Shown: positions 47,162 through 56,424 of the stretch, piece after piece
Position numbering within the stretch: position 1 is the stretch's first letter
Layout of the letters: every line of letters begins with the position of its first letter
Notes under the pieces: model-generated
Database searches by the model: none
What the model was told of the DNA's origin: nothing
What the model saw: only the letters and a program-made list of their open reading frames with translations
Position numbers and translations under genes: made by a program
NCBI GenBank assembly: GCA_031844405.1
Contig: JAUZVC010000002.1
Location: 496,001 to 560,000 of the forward strand
DNA: 64,000 nt
Source: Knoellia sp031844405
GTDB taxonomy: Bacteria > Actinomycetota > Actinomycetes > Actinomycetales > Dermatophilaceae
Direction: 5' to 3'

Positions 47162-47198
47162 CGCCACCAGCACACGACACCCACCGAGGACACCACCC

Positions 47199-48917
47199 AT
47201 GACCAGCGACTTCGACCCCGACACGGGCCAGGCACGACGACGCCGACGCGTCACGATCGCCTCGCTCGTCGGTGCCCTCACGCTGCTCGTGGCGGGATAC
47301 GTCGGCGCCGCGGCGTGGGCGAGCGGTCGCGTGCCCAGCGACACCACCGTCGGCGGCGTCCAGATCGGCGGGCTCGGCCCGGCGGCGGCACGCGACGCGC
47401 TGGCCAAGGGCGTCGAGAAGCGGGCGGCGGCACCCATCGAGCTCACCGCCGGCGAGAAGAAGGCCTCGATCGACCCGAAGGAGGCCGGCCTCACGGTCGA
47501 CCTCGACGAGTCGGTCGCCGAGCTCACCGGCTTCAGCCTCAACCCGGTCAAGGTCATCGGGCACCTCACCGGCGGCGTCGAGCGCAGCCTCACGACGAAG
47601 GTCGACGAGGAGAAGCTCACGGCGGCCGTCGAGAAGGCCGCCGGCGAGCTGGAGGTCGCGCCGAAGGACGGGTCGATCTCGGTCGCGGGTGGCAAGGTCG
47701 CCGTCGTCGAACCGGTCAAGGGCCAGAAGGTCGAGGTCGAGCCCACCGTCGAGACCATCGCCTCCGCATGGCCACGCTCCGCGCCCATCGTCGCCCCGGT
47801 CGAGGAGTCCTCGCCCAAGGTGACCGCCGAGGAGCTCGAGCGGGTGAGGACCGAGTTCGCCGACAAGGCGATGTCGGGCCCGATCGGCATCAAGGCCGGT
47901 GACAAGACGTTCGAGCTGCCGGCCGCCGCGCTCGCCCCGGCCATCAGCTTCCCTGCCGACGCGGAGGGCCGGATCACCCCCACGTTCGACGACAAGCTCG
48001 TCATCGAGGCCGTGACGAAGGCGGCCGAGAAGGCCAAGGCCACCGTCGACGCCAAGGACGCCACGGTGACCTTCCGGGACGGGCAGCCCGCCGTCGTGCC
48101 GTCGCGCACCGGGGTCGCGCTCGACGCGGCGAAGATCGTCGAGCCGGTCACGGCGGCGCTCACGTCGGAGGAGCGCGCCGCCATCCTGCCCGTGACCGTG
48201 GCGCAGCCGAAGTTCACGACCGAGAAGGCACGGGCGACCCTGCCCAAGGGGCAGATCTCGACCTTCACGACCTACTTCAACGCCAACGGCGGTGGTCGCG
48301 TGACGAACATCCGGATCGCGGCTCGCACCCTCAACGGCACCTACGTCCCCCCGGGCGGCACGTTCAGCCTCAACGAGGTCCTCGGCCGTCGCACCCCGGA
48401 CAAGGGCTATGTGAAGGGCGGCGTCATCTCCGAGGGCCGCCTCAGCGAGAACTACGGCGGTGGCATCTCTCAGGTCTCGACCACCCTCTTCAACGCCGCG
48501 TTCTTCGCCGGGGTCGAGTTCAAGCAGTACATGGCGCACGGCTTCTACATCTCACGCTACCCCGAGGGTCGCGAGGCGACGATCTCCTACCCCTACCCGG
48601 ACAACCGCTGGGTCAACACGACCGACGGCGGCATCTACATCCGCGCGAGCTCGTCCGGCGGACAGGTCACGGTGTCGTTCTACGGCACGAAGAAGTGGGA
48701 CATCTCCTCGACCAAGAGTCCGCGCCGCAACGTCGTCCAGCCGAAGAAGATCACCGACCCGTCGCCGGACTGCATCACCCAGGCGCCGACGCCGGGCTTC
48801 GACGTCACCGTGACGCGCATCTTCAAGCAGGGTGGCCGGACCGTCCGGACCCAGGCGTTCAACACGCACTACAACCCCGAGGACGACGTCACCTGCACGC
48901 ACCCCGACGCGAAGTAG
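47199..48917 (+). CDS. VanW-family cell-wall protein with peptidoglycan-binding-like domains
   Basis: 572 residues from the ATG at 47199 (GAGGA upstream). A basic stretch and one membrane span (VTIASLVGALTLLVAGYVGAA, about 19-39) expose the rest outside. Two PG_binding_4-like domains occupy about 60-350 and the VanW domain about 360-540 (TYVPPGGTFSLNEVLGRRTPDKGYVKGGVI, ENYGGGISQVSTTLFNAAFFAG). Occurs in YoaR-type proteins linked to envelope integrity; biochemical role unknown. Starts 38 nt after the flavin reductase gene, so may extend that operon. Confidence 0.9.
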   Translation: MTSDFDPDTGQARRRRRVTIASLVGALTLLVAGYVGAAAWASGRVPSDTTVGGVQIGGLGPAAARDALAKGVEKRAAAPIELTAGEKKASIDPKEAGLTVDLDESVAELTGFSLNPVKVIGHLTGGVERSLTTKVDEEKLTAAVEKAAGELEVAPKDGSISVAGGKVAVVEPVKGQKVEVEPTVETIASAWPRSAPIVAPVEESSPKVTAEELERVRTEFADKAMSGPIGIKAGDKTFELPAAALAPAISFPADAEGRITPTFDDKLVIEAVTKAAEKAKATVDAKDATVTFRDGQPAVVPSRTGVALDAAKIVEPVTAALTSEERAAILPVTVAQPKFTTEKARATLPKGQISTFTTYFNANGGGRVTNIRIAARTLNGTYVPPGGTFSLNEVLGRRTPDKGYVKGGVISEGRLSENYGGGISQVSTTLFNAAFFAGVEFKQYMAHGFYISRYPEGREATISYPYPDNRWVNTTDGGIYIRASSSGGQVTVSFYGTKKWDISSTKSPRRNVVQPKKITDPSPDCITQAPTPGFDVTVTRIFKQGGRTVRTQAFNTHYNPEDDVTCTHPDAK

Positions 48918-48924
48918 CCGTCCC

Positions 48925-50010
48925 TCAGCCCCGCGGTGCGGTGAGGTAGACGTAGCTCGAGTGCCGATCGAAACCAAGGCGCTCGTAGAGACGGATGGCG
49001 GTCGCGTTGTCCGCCTCCACCTGCAGGTGGATGAGCCGTATGCCGTCCGCCCCCGCCCGCGCGGCGAGCGCGCGCGTGAGCCGGGTCGCCAGCCCGCGCC
49101 CGCGCATGGCCGGGTCGGTCCACACGGCCGCGAGCCCGGCCCAGCCGCCGGCGACCGACAGCCGGCCGATGGCCACCGGTCGTGGGTCCCGGGAGCCCGG
49201 GGTGTCGAGACCGAGCCGCTGGGCCAGGCCGCCGCCGACGGCGATGCTCGCGAAGAGCTGAGTCGGACTGCCGGTGAGGACCCGGGCGGCGACCTCGCGG
49301 TCGAGGGGCCGGGTGAGGGCGTAGGCCTCGAGCCAGTCGTCGCCGAGGTCCATCGTGATGCGGACCTCGGGTTCGGCGCCGGTGCTCCGTGCGGCGGCGT
49401 CGGTGGGTCCAGCGGGTGCGGGGACTCCCGCGACGGTCTCCGTGGAGGCGGTGAGGTTGAGCGTGCGGTCGCCGACGGTCCACCCGCGGCCGAGCAGCTC
49501 GGCGCCGAGCGGGTCGTCGCCGGGCTCGAAGCCGACCGGCCCGGCGAGCGTCACCTTCGCGGGGAGGCCGCGGACGGCATACCACTCCTCGACGCGGTCG
49601 ACGGCGTCCGGGAGGGGCAGCCCGGGGCTGCCCACGGGTAGGAGCGAGTTGCCGCGCTGGGTGAAGCCGTGGGAGGCGCGCAGCTCCCACTCGCCGAGGC
49701 GCTCGCGCTCGATGGCGCCCCACGCGGGGCCCATGACGCGTTGGAGGTCGGCGACCGAGACGGCGAGGTGCGGTGCGCCGCGACGGCTGGGTCGCGGTGG
49801 GACCTCCTTGGCCGCGACGATCCGCTCACGGGGGATGGTGACCTCGCCGTGGCGCGTCGCGACGACCACCTCGGTGTCGGTGCGGGAGACGAGGGTGCCG
49901 ACGGCATCGGTCATCGACGGGCCTGCGCCCGAACCCTCGCGGGCGGGCTCCAGCCGCGATCTGACGACGACGCGCGCGCCGAGGTGGACGGCGTCGAGAG
50001 GGGCGGGCAC
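48925..50010 (-). CDS. GNAT-family N-acetyltransferase with N-terminal extra domain
   Basis: 361 residues from the GTG at 50010; an ATG at 50019 is in frame but lies inside the probable -10 box. Residues about 1-75 form a small beta-rich region (LGARVVVRSRLEP, VGTLVSRTDTEVVVATRHGEVTIPRERIVAA). The C-terminal GNAT domain shows AAVWTDPAMRGRGLATRLTRALAARAGADGIRLIHLQVEADNATAIRLYERLGF with the acetyl-CoA loop RGRGLA. Acceptor unknown. Divergent from fdxA with overlapping promoters. Confidence 0.85.
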   Translation of the reverse strand: MPAPLDAVHLGARVVVRSRLEPAREGSGAGPSMTDAVGTLVSRTDTEVVVATRHGEVTIPRERIVAAKEVPPRPSRRGAPHLAVSVADLQRVMGPAWGAIERERLGEWELRASHGFTQRGNSLLPVGSPGLPLPDAVDRVEEWYAVRGLPAKVTLAGPVGFEPGDDPLGAELLGRGWTVGDRTLNLTASTETVAGVPAPAGPTDAAARSTGAEPEVRITMDLGDDWLEAYALTRPLDREVAARVLTGSPTQLFASIAVGGGLAQRLGLDTPGSRDPRPVAIGRLSVAGGWAGLAAVWTDPAMRGRGLATRLTRALAARAGADGIRLIHLQVEADNATAIRLYERLGFDRHSSYVYLTAPRG

Positions 50011-50017
50011 GACCGGC

Positions 50018-50024
50018 ATACTAT
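50018..50024. promoter_or_regulatory. Shared symmetrical -10 element for fdxA and the GNAT gene
   Basis: The 7 bp ATACTAT read TACTAT on the plus strand (50019-50024; 6 nt to the fdxA ATG) and TAGTAT on the minus strand (50023-50018; 7 nt to the GNAT GTG). Both spacings fit leaderless starts. An octamer copy (50014-50021) overlaps it. Confidence 0.6.
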
Positions 50025-50030
50025 GGCGGC

Positions 50031-50357
50031 ATGACGTACGTGATCGCGCAGCCTTGTGTCGACCTCAAGGACAAGGCCTGCATCGAGGAGTGTCCGGTCG
50101 ACTGCATCTACGAGGGTGAGCGCTCGCTCTACATCCACCCCGACGAGTGCGTCGACTGTGGTGCCTGCGAGCCGGTGTGCCCCGTGGAAGCGATCTACTA
50201 CGAGGACGACACCCCCGAGCAGTGGGCCGACTACTACAAGGCCAACGTCGAGTTCTTCGACGACCTCGGCAGCCCCGGCGGCGCGGCGAAGATGGGGCTC
50301 ATCCCCAAGGACCACCCGTTGATCGCGGCGCTGCCGCCGCAGGAACACGACGAGTGA
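50031..50357 (+). CDS. fdxA: 7Fe ferredoxin ([3Fe-4S][4Fe-4S])
   Basis: 108 residues. Cysteines at 9, 17, 21, 25 and 40, 43, 46, 50 give the two-cluster pattern of actinobacterial FdxA/FdxC, and MTYVIAQPCVDLKDKACIEECPVDCIYEG is its exact N-terminal style. Carries electrons at low potential. Leaderless start. GTGA overlap with dapC, the same pair as in mycobacteria (fdxC-Rv1178). Confidence 0.96.
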   Translation: MTYVIAQPCVDLKDKACIEECPVDCIYEGERSLYIHPDECVDCGACEPVCPVEAIYYEDDTPEQWADYYKANVEFFDDLGSPGGAAKMGLIPKDHPLIAALPPQEHDE

Positions 50358-51496
50358 CCCTCACGCTTCCTGACTTTCCCTGGGACTCGCTCGCTCCGGT
50401 CAAGGAGCGGGCGAGTTCTGTTGCCACGGACGACGGCCTCGGGCTCGTCGACCTCTCCGTCGGCACGCCGGTCGACCCGACGCCGGAGGTCGTCCAGGAG
50501 GCGCTGCGCTCGGCGTCGGACGCCCCCGGCTACCCGCAGACGTGGGGCACGCCCGCGCTGCGCGAGGCCGTGGTGAGCTGGTTCGCGACCCGCCGCGGCG
50601 TCCCCGACGTGGACCCGGACGGTGTGCTCCCGACCGTCGGGAGCAAGGAGCTCGTCGCGTGGCTGCCCACGCTGCTCGGGCTGGGGGCGGGTGACGTCGT
50701 GGGCTTCCCGTCCGCCGCGTACCCGACCTACGACGTCGGAGCCCGCCTCGCGGGTGCGACCCCGAAGGTCGTCGACGGGCTCGCCGCGCTCGGCCCGCTG
50801 ACGCCCTCGACGACGCCGAAGCTGTTGTGGCTCAACAGCCCTGGCAACCCCACCGGTCAGGTGCTCGGGGTCGAGCACCTCGCCAAGGTCGTCGCCTGGG
50901 CCCGCCGCCACGGAGTGGTCGTCGCGAGCGACGAGTGCTACGCCGAGCTCGACTGGCGCACCGACCGGGGTGAGGGCGAGCCGCCGACGACTCCCTCCAT
51001 CCTCGACCCGCGGGTGACGGGTGGTTCGCACGAGGGGCTGCTCTGCGTCTACTCGCTGTCCAAGCAGTCCAACCTCGCGGGCTACCGCGCAGCCTTCGTC
51101 GCCGGTGACCCCGCGCTCGTGGGGCGCCTGCTCGAGGTCCGCAAGCACGCCGGGATGATCGTGCCGTGGCCCGTCCAGGTCGCGCTCACCGCGGCCGTCG
51201 GCGACGCGGCGCACGTCGAGGCGCAGAAGGCGGTCTACGCCGCGCGTCGCGCGACGCTCCTCGAGGGGGTGCGGGCATTCGGGCTCGACGTGACCCTCAG
51301 CGACGCCGGCCTCTACCTCTGGGCGACGGCGGGCGAGGCCGCCTGGACGACGCTCGACCGGCTCGCCGAGCGCGGCATCCTCGCCGCCCCGGGCACCTTC
51401 TACGGCAAGGCGGGCGCGCAGCACGTGCGCATCGCCCTCACCGCCTCCGACGAGCGGATCGCCGCGGCCGCCGCCCGCCTCGCCGCACCGTCCTGA
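50354..51496 (+). CDS. dapC: N-succinyldiaminopimelate aminotransferase
   Basis: 380 residues, GTG start overlapping the ferredoxin stop. Class I PLP aminotransferase: NSPGNPTGQV, SDECYAELDW and the lysine loop SLSKQSNLAGYR (K237). SLSK with the Asn-Leu-Ala-Gly context and the neighbourhood (dapD, dapE 3 kb away) support DapC, which makes N-succinyl-LL-2,6-diaminopimelate for lysine and the cell wall. Confidence 0.92.
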   Translation: MTLTLPDFPWDSLAPVKERASSVATDDGLGLVDLSVGTPVDPTPEVVQEALRSASDAPGYPQTWGTPALREAVVSWFATRRGVPDVDPDGVLPTVGSKELVAWLPTLLGLGAGDVVGFPSAAYPTYDVGARLAGATPKVVDGLAALGPLTPSTTPKLLWLNSPGNPTGQVLGVEHLAKVVAWARRHGVVVASDECYAELDWRTDRGEGEPPTTPSILDPRVTGGSHEGLLCVYSLSKQSNLAGYRAAFVAGDPALVGRLLEVRKHAGMIVPWPVQVALTAAVGDAAHVEAQKAVYAARRATLLEGVRAFGLDVTLSDAGLYLWATAGEAAWTTLDRLAERGILAAPGTFYGKAGAQHVRIALTASDERIAAAAARLAAPS

Positions 51497-51597
51497 GCAG
51501 GCCCCCACGCCTGACCTGGACCCCCCCGGACACCCGTCCGCCCCGTGGGCGCCGGTCCCGGGGCGACCGCGCTTTTCGTCGTCGCGGACGTCTGAGG

Positions 51598-51603
51598 TAG
51601 CGT
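51598..51603 (+). promoter_or_regulatory. Possible -10 box of gltA
   Basis: TAGCGT; the region 17 bp upstream is TTCGTC, a weak -35. The leader would be about 55 nt and contains GAGGAA 10 nt before the ATG. Confidence 0.4.
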
Positions 51604-51664
51604 CACTGGAGCGCGAGCGGCGCCCACTGCGAGCTCGCCCGAGACGTGAGGAACCGAATAGACG

Positions 51665-52963
<1,299 letters not shown>

Positions 52964-52978
52964 CGAGAGCCGGCTCCA

Positions 52979-53039
52979 CGGCATACGGAAGAGCCCCGAC
53001 CTGCACGACGCAGGTCGGGGCTCTGTGCGTCGTATGCCG
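52979..53039. terminator. gltA terminator framed by two inverted octamers
   Basis: Perfect 15-bp hairpin AGAGCCCCGACCTGC (52990-53004) paired with 53010-53024, loop ACGAC. CGGCATAC lies 3 bp before the stem (52979-52986) and GTATGCCG 7 bp after it (53032-53039), so the octamers themselves can pair and extend the stem with an internal loop. It also faces the end of the convergent DUF3072 gene. Confidence 0.88.
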
Positions 53040-53044
53040 TCCGC

Positions 53045-53303
53045 TCAGCTCCCGTCGCGGCCCGTCTCGTCCTGGAGCCGGTCGATCTGCTCCGAGGCCT
53101 GCGCCTTGGTGAGGTCGGCGGGCAGCTCCTCCCCGGCCTCGCGAGCGAGTGTCGAGGTAGCTGCGCTGGGCGCCGGTCATCGGCTCGTCGCCGGTCACCC
53201 AGTCGCTGGGGTCCTTCTCGGTCGTCGTGGGGTTCGGGCCGCCGAGGACCTCGCCGTCACGAGCGTCGGTGGCGTCGTCGTTCGAATGTGTGTTCGAGGT
53301 CAT
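53045..53303 (-). pseudogene. Frameshifted DUF3072-family small gene
   Basis: Starting at the ATG at 53303 the frame reads a DUF3072-like protein through DWVTGDEPMTGAQRSYLDT, then shifts. In the plus-one frame the expected continuation is LAREAGEELPADL, TKAQASEQIDRLQDETGRDGS and a stop at 53045. The break is at GACACTCGCTCGCG near 53150: the family expects T-L-A-R-E, requiring two more nucleotides. A 2-nt deletion (or sequencing error) is the simplest cause. If read straight the protein would run on through the terminator to 52950. Leaderless promoter intact. Confidence 0.75.
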
Positions 53304-53309
53304 GCCTCG

Positions 53310-53315
53310 ACGCTA
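53310..53315 (-). promoter_or_regulatory. -10 box of the DUF3072 gene
   Basis: Minus-strand TAGCGT, 6 nt before the ATG at 53303. Confidence 0.5.
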
Positions 53316-53374
53316 CCCCGGATCGGGCTGCCGTGGAGCCGTGGCGTCGGACCGGTGTGCACCACCGTGGTGCC

Positions 53375-54259
53375 TCAGGTGAGGTGGAGCCGGACCTCCT
53401 GGGGGCCCACGGGGGTCTCGGCGGTCTGCCACTCCCACGCCGACGAGTCCCGGCTGCGGGTCCACGACCGGTCGCCGATGGTGACCCCGGTGATCCCCGT
53501 GTCGACCGCCTTGGCGACGGACCACGAGGCGATCGACCACGCGATCTGCTCGCTGGGGGCCTGCACGGCGAGCGTGCCCTCGACGGCCTTGGCGCCGAGG
53601 GAGTACTCCGCCTCGAGGAGCCGGCCGATGAGTGCGACGTCGGCCTCGCCCTCGGCGCGGTCGAGACGACAGCCGACGCCTCGGGGCGAGTGACCGGCGA
53701 GGCTCGACGCGAGGATCCGGCCCTCCTGCTCGTGGTCGGCGTAGGCCTCGGGGTAGGCACTGCGCTGCACCTTCTGCGCTACGACCGTGATCGTGCCGGT
53801 CTCCCAGCCGTCGACCTTGACGAGGGCGTCGTAGAACTTGTTGGTCGAGTACTCCGGGTCGAGGATCTGCTCGACCGTGCCCCAGCCCTGGGACGGCCGC
53901 TGCTGGAAGAGGCCGACGGAGTCGCGGTCGCCGTAGCGGATGTTGCGCAGCTTCGACTCCTGGATCGCCGTGGCGAGGGCGATGGTCGCCGCCCGGGCCG
54001 GAAGGCCGCGGCGCAGGGCGATCGCCGTGATCGTCGCGGCGTTGCTCATCTGCTCGGGGTCGAAGTCGACCGAGGAGCCGGCGGCCGTGGCCTGGCAGCG
54101 CGGCCCCAGGACGCTCTCGAAGAGCGACCGTCCGCCGAACCACGCCCCAAGCCCGGCCACGAGGACGAACGTGAGGACGAGCCCGCGCGCGACCCAGCGG
54201 CCGGGCCCGCGGCGCGGACGCTCCTCGGCGAGCGCGAAGCCGTTGCGGGACCGTGGCAT
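53375..54259 (-). CDS. Membrane-anchored lysozyme/transglycosylase-like protein
   Basis: 294 residues. A basic cytoplasmic start and one span (GLVLTFVLVAGLGAWFGG, about 26-43) anchor an external domain: ATIALATAIQESKLRNIRYGDRDSVGLFQQRPSQGWGT resembles the catalytic Glu region (IQESK) and following loop of lytic transglycosylases. The C-terminal half is not recognisable. Similar actinobacterial proteins are usually left as hypothetical. The ATG overlaps the dapD stop by 1 nt, tying it to peptidoglycan precursor synthesis. Confidence 0.7.
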   Translation of the reverse strand: MPRSRNGFALAEERPRRGPGRWVARGLVLTFVLVAGLGAWFGGRSLFESVLGPRCQATAAGSSVDFDPEQMSNAATITAIALRRGLPARAATIALATAIQESKLRNIRYGDRDSVGLFQQRPSQGWGTVEQILDPEYSTNKFYDALVKVDGWETGTITVVAQKVQRSAYPEAYADHEQEGRILASSLAGHSPRGVGCRLDRAEGEADVALIGRLLEAEYSLGAKAVEGTLAVQAPSEQIAWSIASWSVAKAVDTGITGVTIGDRSWTRSRDSSAWEWQTAETPVGPQEVRLHLT

Positions 54260-55182
54260 CAGTCGTTGGCGTGCAGGACGGAGTTGAGCACGATGCCGTG
54301 GCCGTCACGCGGGCGCGCCTCGACGGTGCCCGTCACCGAGTTGCGGAGGAAGAGCAGGTTCGACTGGCCGCTGAGCTCCGCCGCCTTGGTGACGGTGCCG
54401 TCCGGGAGCGTGACCTTGGTGCCCGCGGTGACGTAGAGGCCGGCCTCGACGACGCAGTCGTCGCCGAGGGCGATGCCCAGCCCGGACTCGGCGCCGAGGA
54501 GGCAGCGCTCGCCGATCGCGACGCGCTCGGTGCCGCCACCGGAGAGGGTGCCCATCGTCGAGGCGCCGCCACCGATGTCGGATCCGTCACCGACGACGAC
54601 GCCCTGCGAGATGCGTCCCTCGACCATCGAGCTGCCGAGCGTGCCGGCGTTGAAGTTGACGAAGCCCTCGTGCATGACGGTCGTGCCGCTCGCGAGGTGG
54701 GCGCCGAGGCGCACCCGGTCGGCGTCGGCGATGCGCACGCCCGAGGGCACGACGTAGTCGGTCATCCGCGGGAACTTGTCGATGCCGAAGACCTGGACCG
54801 GGCCGCGGGCGAGGAGGGCGAGGCGGGTGGACTCGAACCCCTCGACGGCGCAGGGCCCGTGGTTGGTCCACACGACGTTGGTGAGCACGCCGAAGAGCCC
54901 GTCGAGCGAGATCGAGTTGGGCGCGACGAGGCGGTGCGAGAGCAGGTGGAGGCGCAGCCATGCGTCGGCGGTGTCCGCCGGGGCCACGTCGAGGTCGACC
55001 TCGACGAGCCGGACCTCGCGCGTGGCGCCGCGGTCCTCGTCGGCGGTGGCGAGCGCGGACAGCCCCTTCGGCTCCTCCGCGCCGGTGGCCTCGCCCAATG
55101 CCGGGGCGGGGAACCAGGCGTCGAGGACGGTGTCGCCGTGGAGGGTGAGCAGGCCGTAGCCGTGTGCCGCGCGCGAAGTCAT
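54259..55182 (-). CDS. dapD: 2,3,4,5-tetrahydropyridine-2,6-dicarboxylate N-succinyltransferase
   Basis: 307 residues. The C-terminal left-handed beta-helix of hexapeptide repeats (VRIADADRVRLGAHLASGTTVMHEGFVNFNAGTLG, SSMVEGRISQGVVVGDGSDIGGGAS) and VVWTNHGPCAVEGFE mark the actinobacterial DapD type. Succinylates tetrahydrodipicolinate in the diaminopimelate route. Divergent from dapE; leaderless promoter. Confidence 0.95.
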   Translation of the reverse strand: MTSRAAHGYGLLTLHGDTVLDAWFPAPALGEATGAEEPKGLSALATADEDRGATREVRLVEVDLDVAPADTADAWLRLHLLSHRLVAPNSISLDGLFGVLTNVVWTNHGPCAVEGFESTRLALLARGPVQVFGIDKFPRMTDYVVPSGVRIADADRVRLGAHLASGTTVMHEGFVNFNAGTLGSSMVEGRISQGVVVGDGSDIGGGASTMGTLSGGGTERVAIGERCLLGAESGLGIALGDDCVVEAGLYVTAGTKVTLPDGTVTKAAELSGQSNLLFLRNSVTGTVEARPRDGHGIVLNSVLHAND

Positions 55183-55189
55183 GCGCGCA

Positions 55190-55195
55190 AGACTA
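55190..55195 (-). promoter_or_regulatory. -10 box of dapD, leaderless start
   Basis: Minus-strand TAGTCT, 7 nt before the ATG at 55182. Confidence 0.6.
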
Positions 55196-55319
55196 GATGC
55201 CGCACCTGCGCGCCGGAGAGCCCGGCGGCCCGTGCCGGCGAGCCCCGGGGGTCGGGGGGAGGGCAAGGCGCAGGTCGGGGCCTGCGACCCGCGCCGCGGA
55301 GCCGGACGACGGCCGTGGA

Positions 55320-55325
55320 TAGGGT
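55320..55325 (+). promoter_or_regulatory. -10 box of dapE, leaderless start
   Basis: TAGGGT, 7 nt, then the ATG at 55333. Confidence 0.6.
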
Positions 55326-55332
55326 CGTGCCC

Positions 55333-56415
55333 ATGCCGCTGGACCTCACTGCCGACGTCGTCACCCTCACCGCCGCGATCTGCGACATCGAGTCGGTGAG
55401 CCGGGACGAGACCGCCATCGCCGACGCCATCGAGGAGGCGCTCAGCCCGCTGGGTCACCTCACCGTCACCCGCATCGGCAACACCGTCGTCGCCCGCACC
55501 GAGCAGGGTCACTCCGAGCGCGTCGTCCTCGCCGGTCACATCGACACCGTGCCGCTCACCGACCCGCCGAACCTGCCGACCCGCCGCCTGCCGGGTGGGG
55601 ACGGCGAGGGCGAGGTGCTCTGGGGGCGGGGCACGGTCGACATGAAGGGCGGGGTCGCCGTCCAGCTGCGTCTCGCTGCCACGGTGCCCGCCCCGAGCCG
55701 CGACGTCACCTTCGTCTTCTACGAGGGCGAGGAGATCGAGAGCGAGTTCAACGGCCTGCTCCACGTCCAGCAGCAGCGGCCCGAGCTCATCGAGGACGCC
55801 GACTTCGCCGTCCTACTCGAGCCGACGGGTGCGATCGTCGAGGGCGGGTGCAAGGGCACCCTGCGCGTCGACATCACGACCAAGGGCGCCGCCGCGCACT
55901 CGGCCCGGCCGTGGAACGGCCACAACGCCATCCACGATGCGGCCGACGTCCTCAGCCGGCTCACGGCATACGAGCCGAGGACGGTGACCGTCGACGGGCT
56001 GGAGTACCGCGAGGCCCTCAACGCCGTGAGCATCACCGGCGGCATCGCGGGCAACGTCATCCCGGACCGGTGCACCGTGTCGGTCAACTACCGCTACGCG
56101 CCCGACCTCACCGAGGAGGACGCCGTCGCACACATGCACGAGGTGTTCGACGGGCTCACGTTCGCGGTGACCGACAACGCCGGGGGAGCGCGCCCGGGGC
56201 TCGACCTGCCCGCGGCCAAGGCCTTCGTCGACGCCCTCGGGGTCGACGTCATCGCCAAGCAGGGCTGGACCGACGTGGCCCGCTTCCAGGCGATGGGGGT
56301 GCCTGCCGTGAACTTCGGTCCGGGGGACCCGAACCTCGCCCACCACGACGAGGAGCGCTGCCCGGTCGACCAGCTTGTGGCGTCGGAGGCCGCGATGCTC
56401 AGGTGGCTCGCCTAG
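55333..56415 (+). CDS. dapE: Succinyl-diaminopimelate desuccinylase
   Basis: 360 residues. M20 metallopeptidase ligands: LAGHIDTVP (His), RGTVDMKGG (bridging Asp), YEGEEIE (catalytic and metal Glu) and the C-terminal HHDEER. KGAAAHSARPWNGHNA is in the dimerisation lid. Removes succinate to give LL-diaminopimelate. The stop codon TAG is also the beginning of the -10 box of the next gene. Confidence 0.94.
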   Translation: MPLDLTADVVTLTAAICDIESVSRDETAIADAIEEALSPLGHLTVTRIGNTVVARTEQGHSERVVLAGHIDTVPLTDPPNLPTRRLPGGDGEGEVLWGRGTVDMKGGVAVQLRLAATVPAPSRDVTFVFYEGEEIESEFNGLLHVQQQRPELIEDADFAVLLEPTGAIVEGGCKGTLRVDITTKGAAAHSARPWNGHNAIHDAADVLSRLTAYEPRTVTVDGLEYREALNAVSITGGIAGNVIPDRCTVSVNYRYAPDLTEEDAVAHMHEVFDGLTFAVTDNAGGARPGLDLPAAKAFVDALGVDVIAKQGWTDVARFQAMGVPAVNFGPGDPNLAHHDEERCPVDQLVASEAAMLRWLA

Positions 56416-56418
56416 GTT
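56413..56418 (+). promoter_or_regulatory. -10 box of the LOG gene overlapping the dapE stop codon
   Basis: TAGGTT, 6 nt, then the GTG at 56425. TAG is the dapE stop. Confidence 0.5.
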
Positions 56419-56424
56419 GGTCCC

